Of a stretch of 64,000 nt of DNA, positions 9,514 to 18,982 are shown piece by piece. How positions within the stretch are numbered: position 1 is the first letter of the stretch; each line of letters begins with the position of its first letter. Position numbers and translations under genes: made by a program. Source of the DNA: PALSA-612 sp963755155 (GTDB lineage: Bacteria; Actinomycetota; Thermoleophilia; Gaiellales; Gaiellaceae); the NCBI GenBank assembly GCA_963755155.1, contig CAVWIV010000004.1:62001-126000 (forward strand), written 5' to 3'. The notes beneath the pieces are model-generated. The model worked only from the letters and a program-made list of their open reading frames with translations, was not told the origin of the DNA and did no database searches.

Positions 9514-9520
9514 TGGCTCA

Positions 9521-10450
9521 ATGCTCGAGCTGACGGCGGAGAACGCGGCCGACTACCTCGCTGCGCGAGGGATCATGCTGGCAGGGGAGGTGCAGGAGCT
9601 CGCCGGCGGTGTTGCGTGCACGGTGCTCGCGGTGCACGGCGGAGGCAGGCGCGTCGTCGTGAAGCAGGCACTCGAGCGTTTCAAGGTCGCCGACGAGTGG
9701 CTCGTGCCGCGCGAGCGCGTGCTAGCCGAGGCTCAGGCGCTCGAGCTCATGGGAGAGCTTGCTCCCGGGTCCGTGCCGCGCGTCCTCGATCTCGACCCGC
9801 AGTCGTTCACGCTCGTCATGGAGGCGGCGCCCGAGTCCTGGCGGCCGTGGAAGGCTCTACTGCTGGAGGGCGAAGCCGATCCCGCCGTTGCAACTCGACT
9901 CGGCGAGCTCCTCGCCGTTGTGCACGTCGGCCGATGCCGACATCGGCAGCGCCGAGTCGTTCGAGGCTCAGCGCGTCGATCCGTACCTCCGGACGATTCA
10001 GCGCCGCCACCCGGATCTCGCCGGCACGATCGGGGCGTACATCGAACGGCTGCTGGCCGACGCGGCGTTTGTCTCGTGCACGGCGACTACTCGCCGAAGA
10101 ACGTCCTCGTCGGCGACGACGGGCTCTGGGTGATCGACTGGGAGGTCGTCCATCGCGGCGACCCGGCCTTCGACCTCGCCTTCCTCCTCAACCACCTGGC
10201 GCTGAAGACGATCCACCGACCGGACGCCCGTGAGGGATACGAGGCGTGCGGCGAGGCGTTCCTCGAAGCTTACGGTCGCGACGTGGACATGACGTACGTG
10301 CTCGGTCTCGTCGGGTGCCTGATGCTCGCGCGCGTCGACGGGAAGTCACCCGCGGAGTACCTCACGGAGGCGGAGCGCGATCGCGCTCGCTCGCAGGGCA
10401 TCGCGCTGCTCAGCGATCCTCCGGGCTCGATTCGAGATCTTCGACCGTGA
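9521..10450 (+). CDS. Aminoglycoside-phosphotransferase-like kinase (APH family); two frame breaks
   Basis: Small-molecule kinase fold. N-lobe: RVVVKQALERF with the ATP-binding lysine. C-lobe: catalytic loop LVHGDYSPKNVLV (H-G-D-x-x-x-x-N) and Mg-binding VIDWEVVHRGDPAFDLAFLL (D-W-E, then D-P-A-x-D). The segment between ~9935 and ~10068 lies in another frame (ESFEAQRVDPYLRTIQRRHPDL), so two indels need bridging. About 309 residues. The family includes methylthioribose kinase-like and antibiotic kinases; the substrate cannot be told from sequence. Its 3' end overlaps the convergent GNAT gene by 41 bp. Confidence 0.87.
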   Translation: MLELTAENAADYLAARGIMLAGEVQELAGGVACTVLAVHGGGRRVVVKQALERFKVADEWLVPRERVLAEAQALELMGELAPGSVPRVLDLDPQSFTLVMEAAPESWRPWKALLLEGEADPAVATRLGELLAVVHVGRCRHRQRRVVRGSARRSVPPDDSAPPPGSRRHDRGVHRTAAGRRGVCLVHGDYSPKNVLVGDDGLWVIDWEVVHRGDPAFDLAFLLNHLALKTIHRPDAREGYEACGEAFLEAYGRDVDMTYVLGLVGCLMLARVDGKSPAEYLTEAERDRARSQGIALLSDPPGSIRDLRP

Positions 10451-10934
10451 GCCCGTAGATGACGCCGTCCACCCACTCGCCGTCGTGGAGGTACGCGCGC
10501 CGCTTGCGGCCCTCGAGCACGAAGCCCGAGCGCTCCGCATGCCGCATCCCGCGCTCGTTGAAGCCATAGACCTCGAGCTGGAGCCGGTGGAAGCCGAGCT
10601 CCTCGAAAAGGTGCTGCTGAAATAGGCGCGCCGCCTCGTCCGCGACCTTCCTGCCACGGAAGTCGGGGTGGACCGCCAGGCCGCCGAGATCGGCGATGCG
10701 GTTCTTGCCGCCCCGGCTCGTGAAGCGCATGATGCCAGCGCGCTCGCCGTCCACCTCGATCAGGAAGACGCCGAAGACGTCCGGCTCCGCCTCGGACCGC
10801 TCGATGTCGGCGCGGATGCTCTCACGGTCGCTCGGCCGCCCGGCGGCGAGAAACGGCTCGACGTCCTCGTGCGCGACGAGGCCGGCGACGTAGTCGAGAT
10901 CGTCCGGCCGCGCGCGCCGGATGTCGACGCTCAC
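10410..10934 (-). CDS. GNAT family N-acetyltransferase
   Basis: 174 residues from a GTG at 10934 overlapping the DMT permease stop (GTGA). Begins VDIRRARPDDLDYVAGL, the usual beta-1/alpha-1 of GNAT proteins. The acetyl-CoA-binding strand and loop read LGGLAVHPDFRGRKVADEA (pattern Q/R-x-x-G-x-G/A), followed by LQLEVYGFNERGMRHAERSGFVLEGRKRRAYLHDGEWVDGVIYGL in pieces, which resembles RimJ/RimL and diamine acetyltransferases (N-x-R/G-x-x-x-Y-x-x-x-GF-x-x-E-G). Target unknown. Confidence 0.88.
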   Translation of the reverse strand: MSVDIRRARPDDLDYVAGLVAHEDVEPFLAAGRPSDRESIRADIERSEAEPDVFGVFLIEVDGERAGIMRFTSRGGKNRIADLGGLAVHPDFRGRKVADEAARLFQQHLFEELGFHRLQLEVYGFNERGMRHAERSGFVLEGRKRRAYLHDGEWVDGVIYGLTVEDLESSPEDR

Positions 10935-11839
10935 AGCACCTCCTCCGCCGTCTTCGGCTCGCGCGACGCCAGCAACAGTCCGGAGCCGAGCGCGACGCCG
11001 AAGAGGATCAGCCCGAGGCCGACGAGCATGCCGGCCGTCACCGGCTCCGAGAGGAAGAGCGCGCCGTAGGCGATCGCGAACACGGGCATGACGTACGCGA
11101 CGAACGAGATCCTGCGGTTGCCGTACAGCGGCAGCATGTGGAAGAAGACGAGCTGGGCGATCGCGGTGCCGAGAATCGTGAGCGCCGCGACGGAGGCGAC
11201 CGCCTCCCAGCCGGGCGCCTCCTCGGGCAGCTGGAACAGCGCGAACGGCAGGAGCAGCAGGCCGCCGACGAGCATCCCGCCGGTCGCCAGCACCGGCCCG
11301 GGCGTGTCGCGGACGCGGATCTGCGCATACGTCCCCGAAGACGCGTACGAAATCGACGAGAGCACGACCGCGAGCGTCCCCGCGACGGCCCACCAGCCGC
11401 CGGGCAGGTCGATCCCCGTCAATACCGCCACACCGACTAGGCCGAGAGAGACGCCGACCCACCGGATCGGCGGCACGTGCTCGTGCGGGAGATAGCGCAG
11501 CCCGAGGACGAAGGCGAAGATCGGCACCGTCGCCTGCGCGATCCCGGCCACGCTCGACTCGATGTACTTCTCGCCCCAGGCGATGAGCCAGAACGGCAGC
11601 GCGGCGTTGAAGCATCCGAACACGAGGTGTGCGCGCCCGGCCGCCCGGAGCTCCGTCGTCGCCCAGGAGACGCCCTTCGTCACGAAGAGGAACGCGAGCA
11701 GCATCAGCCCGGCGACGAGGGCCCGCACGCACATCATCACGGAGGGCTCGAGGTCGTCGACAGCGACCTTGATCAAGAAGTACGAGCTGCCCCAGAGCGC
11801 GGAGAGGAGAAGCAGGAGCGGGAGGTAGCCGCGGGTCAC
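10931..11839 (-). CDS. EamA/DMT family permease (drug/metabolite exporter)
   Basis: About 302 residues with ten hydrophobic segments arranged as two EamA repeats: repeat one contains LSALWGSSYFLIKVAV, repeat two begins near GTLAVVLSSISYASSGTYAQ. Likely exports a small metabolite or amino acid. The long frame begins at ATG 11842, but a TAGCCT -10 box ends only 3 bp from that ATG and 6 bp from the next codon GTG 11839, so GTG is preferred. Divergent from purL; cotranscribed with the GNAT gene. Confidence 0.88.
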   Translation of the reverse strand: MTRGYLPLLLLLSALWGSSYFLIKVAVDDLEPSVMMCVRALVAGLMLLAFLFVTKGVSWATTELRAAGRAHLVFGCFNAALPFWLIAWGEKYIESSVAGIAQATVPIFAFVLGLRYLPHEHVPPIRWVGVSLGLVGVAVLTGIDLPGGWWAVAGTLAVVLSSISYASSGTYAQIRVRDTPGPVLATGGMLVGGLLLLPFALFQLPEEAPGWEAVASVAALTILGTAIAQLVFFHMLPLYGNRRISFVAYVMPVFAIAYGALFLSEPVTAGMLVGLGLILFGVALGSGLLLASREPKTAEEVL

Positions 11840-11845
11840 CATCGG

Positions 11846-11851
11846 AGGCTA
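11846..11851 (-). promoter_or_regulatory. Leaderless -10 box (TAGCCT)
   Basis: Six bases before GTG 11839. It argues for the GTG rather than the ATG at 11842 as first codon of the permease. Confidence 0.4.
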
Positions 11852-11881
11852 TCCGCCGGCTATGGCATCAACTCGCGGGGC

Positions 11882-11887
11882 TAGACT
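11882..11887 (+). promoter_or_regulatory. -10 box before purL (TAGACT)
   Basis: Nine bases before the proposed CTG start at 11897. The same hexamer occurs before purM. There is no ribosome binding site between, so a leaderless message is likely. Confidence 0.4.
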
Positions 11888-11896
11888 GGACTAGCT

Positions 11897-13750
11897 CTGA
11901 CGGCAGTCGCGGAACAGCCGCTGCACCGTGCCCTCGGCCTCACCGACGGGGAGCTGGAACGTATCCGCGGCCTGCTCGAGCGCGACCCGAACCGCTTCGA
12001 GCTGGCCGTCTTCTCGTTGCTCTGGTCGGAGCACTGCGGCTACAAGCACTCGGCGCTGCTGCTGCGGCGGCTGCCCTCGTCCGGCGACCGCGTGCTCCAG
12101 GGGCCCGGCGAGAACGCCGGCGTGATCGACCTCGGCGACGGCGAGGCTGTCGCGTTCAAGGTCGAGAGCCACAACCATCCGTCGGCTGTCGAGCCTTTCC
12201 AGGGCGCGGCGACAGGCGTCGGCGGCATTCTCCGCGACGTCGTCGCCATGGGCGCGCGGCCGATCGCGCTGCTGGACGGGCTGCGCTTCGGCGCTCCGGA
12301 CGCGCACTTCTGGCGCGCGGTGGCTGGGATCGGCGCGTACGGGAACTCGGTCGGCGTGCCCACGGTCGGCGGCGAGACGGTCTTCGACGCGGCCTACGCG
12401 GACAACTGTCTCGTCAACGCGATGTGCGTGGGTCTGCTGCCGGCGGAGCGCGTCACGCGCGCGCGGGCGACCACTCCGGGTCTCGCGCTCGTCCTCTTCG
12501 GCGCCACCACGGGCCGCGACGGCATCGGCGGCGCGAGCGTGCTCGCGAGCCAGGAGCTCGGCGACGACTCGCCGGAGAAGCGGCCGTCCGTACAGATCGG
12601 CGACCCCTTCACGGGCAAGCGCTTGATCGAGGTCTCGCTCGAGCTCGTGGAGCGCGGCCTCGTCGAGTCGCTCCAGGACTGTGGCGCGGCCGGGCTCGCG
12701 TCCTCCCTCGCCGAGATGGCCCGTGACGGCGCCGGCGTCGACGTCCACCTCGACCGCGTCCCGCTCCGCGAGGAGGGGCTCGAGCCGTGGGAGATCATGA
12801 TCTCCGAGAGCCAGGAGCGGATGGTGGCGGCCGTGCGGCCGGACGCGCTCGAGGCCGTGGCGGAGGTGATCGACCGCTGGGAGCTGCACTGGGCCGAGAT
12901 CGGCGTCGTCACCGACACGGGGCTGCTGCGCGCGTTCCACGACGGCGCGCTCGAGGGCGAGATCCGCGCCTGCGTTCCTCACCGACGAGTGCCCGCGCTA
13001 CGAGGTCGATCGGCACGCCCGGCGAGCTGGAACCCGTCGGTGCGGCCCAGGGCATCGACCCCGAGCGGGTGTACGAGCAGTACGACCAGCTCGTGGGATC
13101 GCGGACCGTGCGGCGACCCGGCCTAGACGCCGCCGTCATGCGCCTGACGCCGTCCTACCGCGGTCTCGCGGTGTCGCTCGACGGCCCACCCGCCGGAGAG
13201 CGTGACCCGTTCCGCGCCGGCGCGCTGGCCGTGCTCGGCGCCGCCCGCAACGTCGCGTGCACCGGCGGCGAGCCCCTCGCGCTCACCGACTGCCTGAACT
13301 TCGGCAACCCGGAGAAGCCCGAGATCGGCTGGGAGCTGGCCGAGTCGATCGAGGGCATCGCGCAGGCGGCCGAGGCGCTCGGCATCCCCGTCGTGTCCGG
13401 CAACGTCTCGCTCTACAACGAGACCGCAGGACGCGCGATCCCGCCCACGCCGGTCGTCGGCTGCGTGGGGCTCGTTCCTGACGTCCGGCGCGTGCCACGC
13501 GGCTGGAACGAGGGCGACGTCGTCTTCGCCGTCTGCCGCAGCACAGACCTCGACCTGGAGTGGGAGGGATGCGCTCGTCCGGTTCCTCTGGAATGTCGCG
13601 CCGCACTGCTCGTTCGTTCACGACGTCGGCGCCAACGGCTTCGCCGAGATGGAGGCCCCGGCAGACGCGGCGGCGATCCTCGCCTGCGCCCCCGGCGACG
13701 TCGGCAAGCTGCAAGGCATGGAGCTGATCGAGATCGGGACGGTCGGCTGA
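11897..13750 (+). CDS. purL: FGAM synthase large subunit PurL (small type); frame breaks near 12973, 13005 and 13567; CTG start
   Basis: ATP-dependent amidation of FGAR. Begins HRALGLTDGELERIRGLL and FSLLWSEHCGYKHS, family hallmarks, with GENAGVIDLGDGEAVAFKVESHNHPSAVEPFQGAATGVGG (in parts) as ATP/FGAR-binding loop. Second half: SYRGLAVSLDG, CTGGEPLALTDCLNFGNPEKPE and PVVSGNVSLYNE. About 617 residues after repair, close to the compact Thermotoga PurL and shorter than the ~740-residue Bacillus type; the C-terminal domain is particularly short (VAPHCSFVHDVGANGFAEM then directly ILACAPGDVG). The only in-frame candidate that keeps the conserved N-terminus is CTG 11897; an ATG/GTG misread is also possible. 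Ends TGATG with purF. Confidence 0.9.
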
Positions 13751-15129
13751 TGTGCGGCGTCTTCGGCATCTACGCGCCGGACCGTGATGTCGCGCGTCTC
13801 ACCCACTTCGCGCTGCACGCGCTCCAGCACCGGGGACAGGAGGCGGCGGGCATCGCCGTCTCGGACGACGGCCGCCTGACCGTCCTTCAGGAGCTCGGCC
13901 TGATCACGCACTTCTCGGAGCAGAAGCTGAAAGGACTGCGAGGCGAGGCCGCGATCGGTCACACGCGGTACTCGACGACCGGGTCGAGCACGTGGGCGAA
14001 CGCCCAGCCGCTCCTTCCCCGCGGCAACCGCAGCGTCGCCCTCGCCCACAACGGCAACCTCGTGAACGCGAACGAGCTTCGCGAGGAGCTCGAGGCCGAG
14101 GGCGCGAAGCTCGGCTCGACGTCCGACTCCGAGCTGATCGCCGTCGCCATCGCCGGCGACCCGAAGCCGCTCGAAGAGGCAGTGCCGGCGGCCATGGCGC
14201 GGCTCGAGGGCGCGTACTCCGTCGCCGCTATCGCGGACGGCAAGCTCCTCGCCTTCCGCGATCCTCACGGCTTCCGGCCGCTCGCGCTCGGCCGGCTCGG
14301 CGAGGACTGGGTCATCGCCTCCGAGACGTGCGCCTTCGACCTGCTGGGCGCGGAGCTCGTGCGGGAGCTGGCGCCGGGCGAGCTCGTGGTCGCCAACGGA
14401 GACGGGCTGCGGTCGATCCAGGCCGTCCCGCCGGCCGGCGACGGCGCGCTCTGCATCTTCGAGTACTTCTACTTCTCGCGGCCGGACTCGCATCTCGCGG
14501 GCGTCGAGGCGCATGCGGCCCGTGTGCGAATGGGCGAACGGCTGGCGGTGGAGTCACCGGCCGAGGCCGACCTCGTGATGCCGATCCCGGACTCGGGCAC
14601 GCCCGCTGCCGTCGGCTTCTCGCGCGCCTCCGGCATCCCGTTCAGCGAGGGGCTCATCAAGAACCGCTACGTCGGCCGGACGTTCATCCAGCCCGACCAG
14701 GAGCTCCGCCAGCAGGGCATCCGGCTGAAATTCAACCCGCTCGACGAGGTGGCCGGCCAGCGCGTCGTCGTCGTGGACGACTCGATCGTTCGCGGCAACA
14801 CGACGCGCCAGCTCGTGGCGATGCTCTTCGACGCGGGCGCGGCCGAGGTGCATGTGCGCATCTCGTCGCCGCAGGTGGTCGGCCCGTGCTTCTACGGCAT
14901 CGACCTGCCCGACGAGGACGAGCTGATCGCGGGCGCACGCTCGGTGGAGGAGGTCCGCGAGTTCATCGGCGCGACGAGCCTCGCGCACCTGTCGCTCGAA
15001 GGCCTCACCGAGGCGACGCGGCGGCCGGCGTCGTCGCTCTGTCGCGCATGCCTGACGCTCGACTATCCGACGCGCATACCCGAGGACCGGCGGCTCGCGA
15101 AGCTCCGCTTCGAGCCGGCCCCCACCTAG
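13750..15129 (+). CDS. purF: Amidophosphoribosyltransferase
   Basis: Committing step of purine synthesis: PRPP + glutamine to phosphoribosylamine. 459 residues, unbroken. The N-terminal nucleophile is Cys2 (MCGVFGIYA), with no visible propeptide, followed by QHRGQEAAGI and GHTRYSTTG of the class-II glutaminase. The phosphoribosyltransferase domain has VVVVDDSIVRGNTTR as PRPP loop and GRTFI near the flexible loop. Cysteines in a late SLCRACLTLDYP match the Fe-S-binding positions of Bacillus-type PurF. Overlaps purL's stop. Confidence 0.96.
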   Translation: MCGVFGIYAPDRDVARLTHFALHALQHRGQEAAGIAVSDDGRLTVLQELGLITHFSEQKLKGLRGEAAIGHTRYSTTGSSTWANAQPLLPRGNRSVALAHNGNLVNANELREELEAEGAKLGSTSDSELIAVAIAGDPKPLEEAVPAAMARLEGAYSVAAIADGKLLAFRDPHGFRPLALGRLGEDWVIASETCAFDLLGAELVRELAPGELVVANGDGLRSIQAVPPAGDGALCIFEYFYFSRPDSHLAGVEAHAARVRMGERLAVESPAEADLVMPIPDSGTPAAVGFSRASGIPFSEGLIKNRYVGRTFIQPDQELRQQGIRLKFNPLDEVAGQRVVVVDDSIVRGNTTRQLVAMLFDAGAAEVHVRISSPQVVGPCFYGIDLPDEDELIAGARSVEEVREFIGATSLAHLSLEGLTEATRRPASSLCRACLTLDYPTRIPEDRRLAKLRFEPAPT

Positions 15130-15993
15130 CCGCGGCCGTAGCGGACGGCGCGGGCTGCGGCTTCCGCCTCCACGCCCTCCTCGATCAGCTCCTGGCGCCG
15201 CTCGCTCTCGCCCGCGAGCTTGAGGAAGAGCCACGCGATCGCCGCGATCGTCACCACGGAGTCGACGACCATCATCACCGAGCCGGCGATGCCCTGATCC
15301 GCGCGAGCCGAGATGCCGAAGCGGGCGACAGCGTGGACGTACTCACCGTAGACCGGCTCGTCGGCCCAGGCGAGCACGTTCGCGAGCACCATGCTCGCGA
15401 AGCGCGCGGCGACGATGTAGAGGAGCTTCGTGCCCGTGCCGAACCACCGAGGGGCGGGCAGCGGCTCGAGCACAGGCGCCCAGAAGAGCGCGCCGGCCGT
15501 GAAGAACGCGACGTGCTCGAGCGCGTGCACGGCGTCGTTCCCGAGCGCCGCCTCGTAGAAGTAGGGCAGGTGCCAGAGGTAGAGGTTCACCGCCCACAGC
15601 GGCCAGGCCACGAGCGGGTGAGCGAGCACGCGGAGCCGGTGGATCCACTTGTAGGCGATGAGCGGCCGGAGCAGCGGGCCTGTCAGCCCGGCGACGATCG
15701 CGAGCGGCGCGAGCTCCCCGAGCAGCACGTGCTGCGCCATGTGCACGAAGAAGAACTGCTGCTCGCCCCACGCGTCGAGCGGCGAGAAGAGCGCGAGGGC
15801 AAGCAAGGCGAGCCCGACGCCGAACGACCAGCGGCGCCAGGCGGCGACGGGCGAGCCCGCGGCGCGCCAGCGTCCGCGCGCGGCGGTAGTAGAGGAACGC
15901 GCCGAGCGCGATGGCCACGACGGCGAGCGGATCGAACGTCCAGCTCGTCAGCAGCGAGAGGTCCTCGTGGGCGCCGCCGTGTCCGAGGATCAC
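15126..15993 (-). CDS. CtaG-like cytochrome c oxidase assembly membrane protein; frameshift near 15870
   Basis: Seven-helix membrane protein of the Caa3_CtaG type (Bacillus CtaG family), involved in making active caa3 oxidase, probably through copper delivery. The conserved His clusters are visible: FFFVHMAQHVLLGELAPL (H-x-x-x-H) and AVHALEHVAFFTAGALFW (H-x-x-x-H). The N-terminal helix DPLAVVAIALGAFLYYRRA is in a different frame, joined by an indel near 15870. About 289 residues from GTG 15993. No oxidase genes are nearby, so function is by family only. Lies between purF and purM on the opposite strand. Confidence 0.82.
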
Positions 15994-16001
15994 AGCGCTT
16001 G

Positions 16002-16011
16002 AGCATAGACT
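16002..16011. promoter_or_regulatory. Overlapping divergent leaderless -10 boxes (purM / ctaG-like)
   Basis: TAGACT at 16006-16011 is 6 bp before the purM GTG (16018). On the minus strand TATGCT at 16007-16002 is 8 bp before GTG 15993. The hexamers share two bases. Confidence 0.5.
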
Positions 16012-16017
16012 CGCCGC

Positions 16018-16908
16018 GTGAGCGGGCGGACGTACGACGAGGCCGGCGTCTCCATCGACAAGGGCGCCGACGTCGTCGAGCGGCTCCGCCGCGCGGTCGA
16101 ATCGACGGGCGCCACCGGCTTCGGCGCCTTCGCCGGCCTCCATCCGCTCGACGACACGCGGCTGCTCGCGGCGTCGACCGACTCCGTGGGGACGAAGCTC
16201 GTGCTGGCGCGGGAGCGAGGCGCTCTGCGCAACTGCGGCGCCGACCTCGCCGCCCACTGCATCAACGACGTCTCGACGTGCGGCGCCGACCCGCTCGTGC
16301 TGCTCGACTACGTGGCCGCGAACGAGATCGACCCCGACCAGGTCGTGGAGCTCGTGGAGGGCGCCGCCGAGGTCTGTCGCGCGGCCGGCGTGGCGTTGAT
16401 CGGCGGGGAGACGGCCGAGCTGCCGGGCATCTACCGGGAAGGGGAGCTCGACTTCGCGGGGACGTGCATCGGCGTCGTCGAGCGCGACCGCGTGATCGAC
16501 GGCTCGGCGGTCGTGGCGGGTGACGTCGTCGTCGGGCTGCCGTCTGCCGGCGTCCACGCGAACGGCTTCACGCTCGTCCGCCGAGTGCTCCAGGACGAGG
16601 ACTACGACGGCCCGGACCTCCTCGCTCCCACACGGCTCTACCTCGACGACGTCCGGCGGCTCCGCGAGACCGCTCACGCCTTCGCGCACGTCACGGGCGG
16701 CGGCATCCTCGGCAACCTCGAGCGCGTCCTGCCGAACGGGCTCCGCGCCGAGGTCGACTGGGGCGCCTGGGAGCGCCCGCCGGTCTTCGGCTGGCTTGCT
16801 CGCCACGTGGCAGAGGACGAGCTGCGGCGCGTGTTCAACCTCGGCATCGGCTTCCTCGCGGTCGTGCCGGAGCCCGGCGACGACCTCGTGATCGGGCGCA
16901 TCGTGTGA
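16018..16908 (+). CDS. purM: Phosphoribosylformylglycinamidine cyclo-ligase (AIR synthetase)
   Basis: Closes the imidazole ring using ATP. 296 residues from GTG 16018. Landmarks: TYDEAGVSIDKGADVVERL (start), STDSVGTKLVLA, INDVSTCGADPL, ALIGGETAELPGIY and GLPSAGVHANGFTLVR, then HVTGGGILGNLERVLP. It is about 40 residues shorter than E. coli PurM; the C-terminal half is trimmed (ends at LAVVPEPGDDLVIGRIV). It overlaps purN by GTGA and begins the purM-purN-purH unit. Confidence 0.94.
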   Translation: MSGRTYDEAGVSIDKGADVVERLRRAVESTGATGFGAFAGLHPLDDTRLLAASTDSVGTKLVLARERGALRNCGADLAAHCINDVSTCGADPLVLLDYVAANEIDPDQVVELVEGAAEVCRAAGVALIGGETAELPGIYREGELDFAGTCIGVVERDRVIDGSAVVAGDVVVGLPSAGVHANGFTLVRRVLQDEDYDGPDLLAPTRLYLDDVRRLRETAHAFAHVTGGGILGNLERVLPNGLRAEVDWGAWERPPVFGWLARHVAEDELRRVFNLGIGFLAVVPEPGDDLVIGRIV

Positions 16909-17436
16909 TCGGAGTGTTGGTATCCGGCGAGGGGACGAACCTCCAAGCGCTGATCGACGACGACTTGCCGATCGCTGCCGTCGCGTCGAACAGGACAGAC
17001 GCGCGAGCGCTCGAGCGGGCGCGTGCAAGCGGCGATCCCGACAGCCGTATTCGACGCCGCCGACCATCCGTCGCGAGCACACCGCGACGCGGCTATGGCG
17101 GACTGGCTGGAGGCAAAGGGCGCGACGCTCGTCGTCTGCGCCGGCTTCATGGAGCTCCTGACGCCGTCGTTCCTCGAGCACTTTCCCGGACGGATCGTGA
17201 ACATCCACCCGTCTCTGCTCCCCGCGTTCCCCGGCACGCATCCGATCGCGGACGCGATCGCCGCCGGCGTCGACAGGACGGGAGTGACCGTGCACTACGT
17301 GGACGAAGGCGTGGACACCGGACCGGTGCTCGCGCAGGAACCGGTCGCCGTCGAGCCTCGCGAGACGCTGGTCGAGCGAATCCACGAGCTCGAGCACCGG
17401 CTGTTGCCCCGAGTCGTGAAAGGCCTTCTCGAGTGA
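16905..17436 (+). CDS. purN: Phosphoribosylglycinamide formyltransferase; frameshift near 17030
   Basis: Transfers formyl from 10-formyl-THF to GAR. The N-terminal frame reads IGVLVSGEGTNLQALIDD (GAR phosphate-binding SGxGTNLQAL). After an indel near 17030 the text continues with FDAADHPSRAHRDAAMADWL and the catalytic region VVCAGFMELLTPSFL, GRIVNIHPSLLPAFPGTH (Asn-x-His-Pro-Ser-Leu-Leu-Pro) and TVHYVDEGVDTGPVL. About 176 residues, slightly shorter than most PurN. Overlaps purM and purH. Confidence 0.93.
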
Positions 17437-18973
17437 TCGAGCGCGCGCTCCTTTCCGTCTACGACAAGACCGGCCTCGACGCGTTCGCGCGCGGCCTCGC
17501 GGACCTCGGCGTCGAGCTCGTCGCGAGCGGCGGCACGGCAGCGTTCATCGAGGAGCACGAGCTCGGCGTGACGCTCGTCGAGGAGCTGACGGGGGCGGGC
17601 GAGCTGCTCGGCGGACGCGTGAAGACGCTGCATCCCCAGGTGCACGCGGCGATCCTCGCGCAGGGCCGACTCAGAGGAGGACGCGTTCACGCTCGACGAG
17701 CTCGGCATCCGGCCGTTCCAGCTCGTGTGCGTGAACCTCTATCCGTTCGCGCAGGTCGCCTGGCGCTGGGGCGTGAGCGAGGACGACGCCGTCGAGATGA
17801 TCGACGTCGGCGGCCCCGCGATGCTGCGGGCGGCGGCGAAGAACTACGCGCGCGTGACGCCGGTCTGCCGCCCGGATCAATACGGCGCCGTGCTCGACGA
17901 ACTGCGTGAGCACGGCGAGCTCTCGCTCGACACCCGTCGCAGCCTCGCCGCCGACGCCTTCGCGACAACGGCCGCCTACGAGTCCGCGATCGCCGCGTGG
18001 TTCGCCGGCGGCCAGGAGAGCCCCCGCACGGTCACGCCGACGTTCGACAAGGTGCTCGACCTCGCGTACGGCGAGAACCCGCATCAGCGCGCCGCCTTCT
18101 ACGCGGAGGCGGGCGCGCGACGGCACGTCCTCTCGCGCGTCGACCAGCTGCAAGGCGACGCCCTGTCGTTCAACAACCTTGCCGACCTGTCGGCCGCCCG
18201 GGCCCTCTCGGAGGAGTTCACGGTGCCCGCCTGCGTGATCGTGAAGCACAAGAATCCCTGTGGCGTCGCGCTCGGCAAGACGATCGAGGAGGCGTACGAG
18301 CGCGCACTCGCGGCCGACCCTGTCTCGGCATACGGAGGCGTCATCGTGTGCAATCGCGCGATCGACGGCGCGCTCGGCGGCCGACTGGCCGAGCACTTCG
18401 TCGAGGTGCTCTTCGCCCCCGGCTTCGACGACGACGCGCGCGCGGCCCTGGCGGCGAAGCCGGCGATGCGCGTGCTGCTCGACGCGGAGCGCCGCCATGC
18501 GTCGCCGGGCGAGCGCGACTACCGGCGCGTGATGGGTGGCCTGCTCGTCCAGGACTCGGACGCCGACGTCGACTCGCGCGAGGCGATGGAGGTCGTGTGC
18601 GGCGAGCCGACGGAGGACGACTGGGGCGAGCTGCTCTTCGCCTGGCGCATCTGCAAGCACGTGTCGTCGAACGCCATCGTCCTCGCGCGCGAGCTACAGA
18701 CGCTCGGGGTGGGCGCGGGCCAGATGAGCCGCGTCGACGCGGTGCGCCTCGCCGTCGAGAGAGCCCGCGAGCTCGGTCACTCCTGCGAGGGCGCAGCGCT
18801 GGCGTCGGACGCGTTCTTCCCGTTCGCCGACGGGCCGCAGCTGGCGCTCGACGCGGGCGTGCGGGCGATCATCCAGCCCGGCGGCTCGAAGCGGGACGAC
18901 GAAGTGATCGAGGCAGTGAGCTTCAGCCGGCGCGGTGATGGTCTTCACCCATCGCCGGCACTTCAGACACTAA
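17433..18973 (+). CDS. purH: AICAR transformylase / IMP cyclohydrolase; frame breaks near 17668 and 18928
   Basis: Last two steps to IMP. GTG 17433 gives ALLSVYDKTGLDAFARGL and VASGGTAAFI, plus GRVKTLHPQVHAAIL of the IMP cyclohydrolase domain. After a break near 17668 come CVNLYPF, MIDVGGPAMLRAAAKN and the transformylase domain with YGENPHQRAAFY, NPCGVA and the Lys-His pair in IVKHKNPCG. A second break near 18928 restores the universal ending MVFTHRRHFRH with TAA at 18971. About 513 residues, normal length. Convergent with the coiled-coil gene, 9 bp away, without an evident terminator. Confidence 0.94.
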
Positions 18974-18982
18974 GTCGGACTG

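Noticed and set aside
12787..15129. PurL-PurF fusion reading frame
   Set aside because: PurL ends TGA 13748-13750 in a shifted frame, and PurF has its own ATG with the essential Cys2 at 13750.
15343..17397. Long minus-strand frame across purM/purN
   Set aside because: Low-complexity Arg/Val-rich shadow of the purM and purN coding strands; only its upstream part near 15870-15993 carries the real start of the CtaG-like gene.
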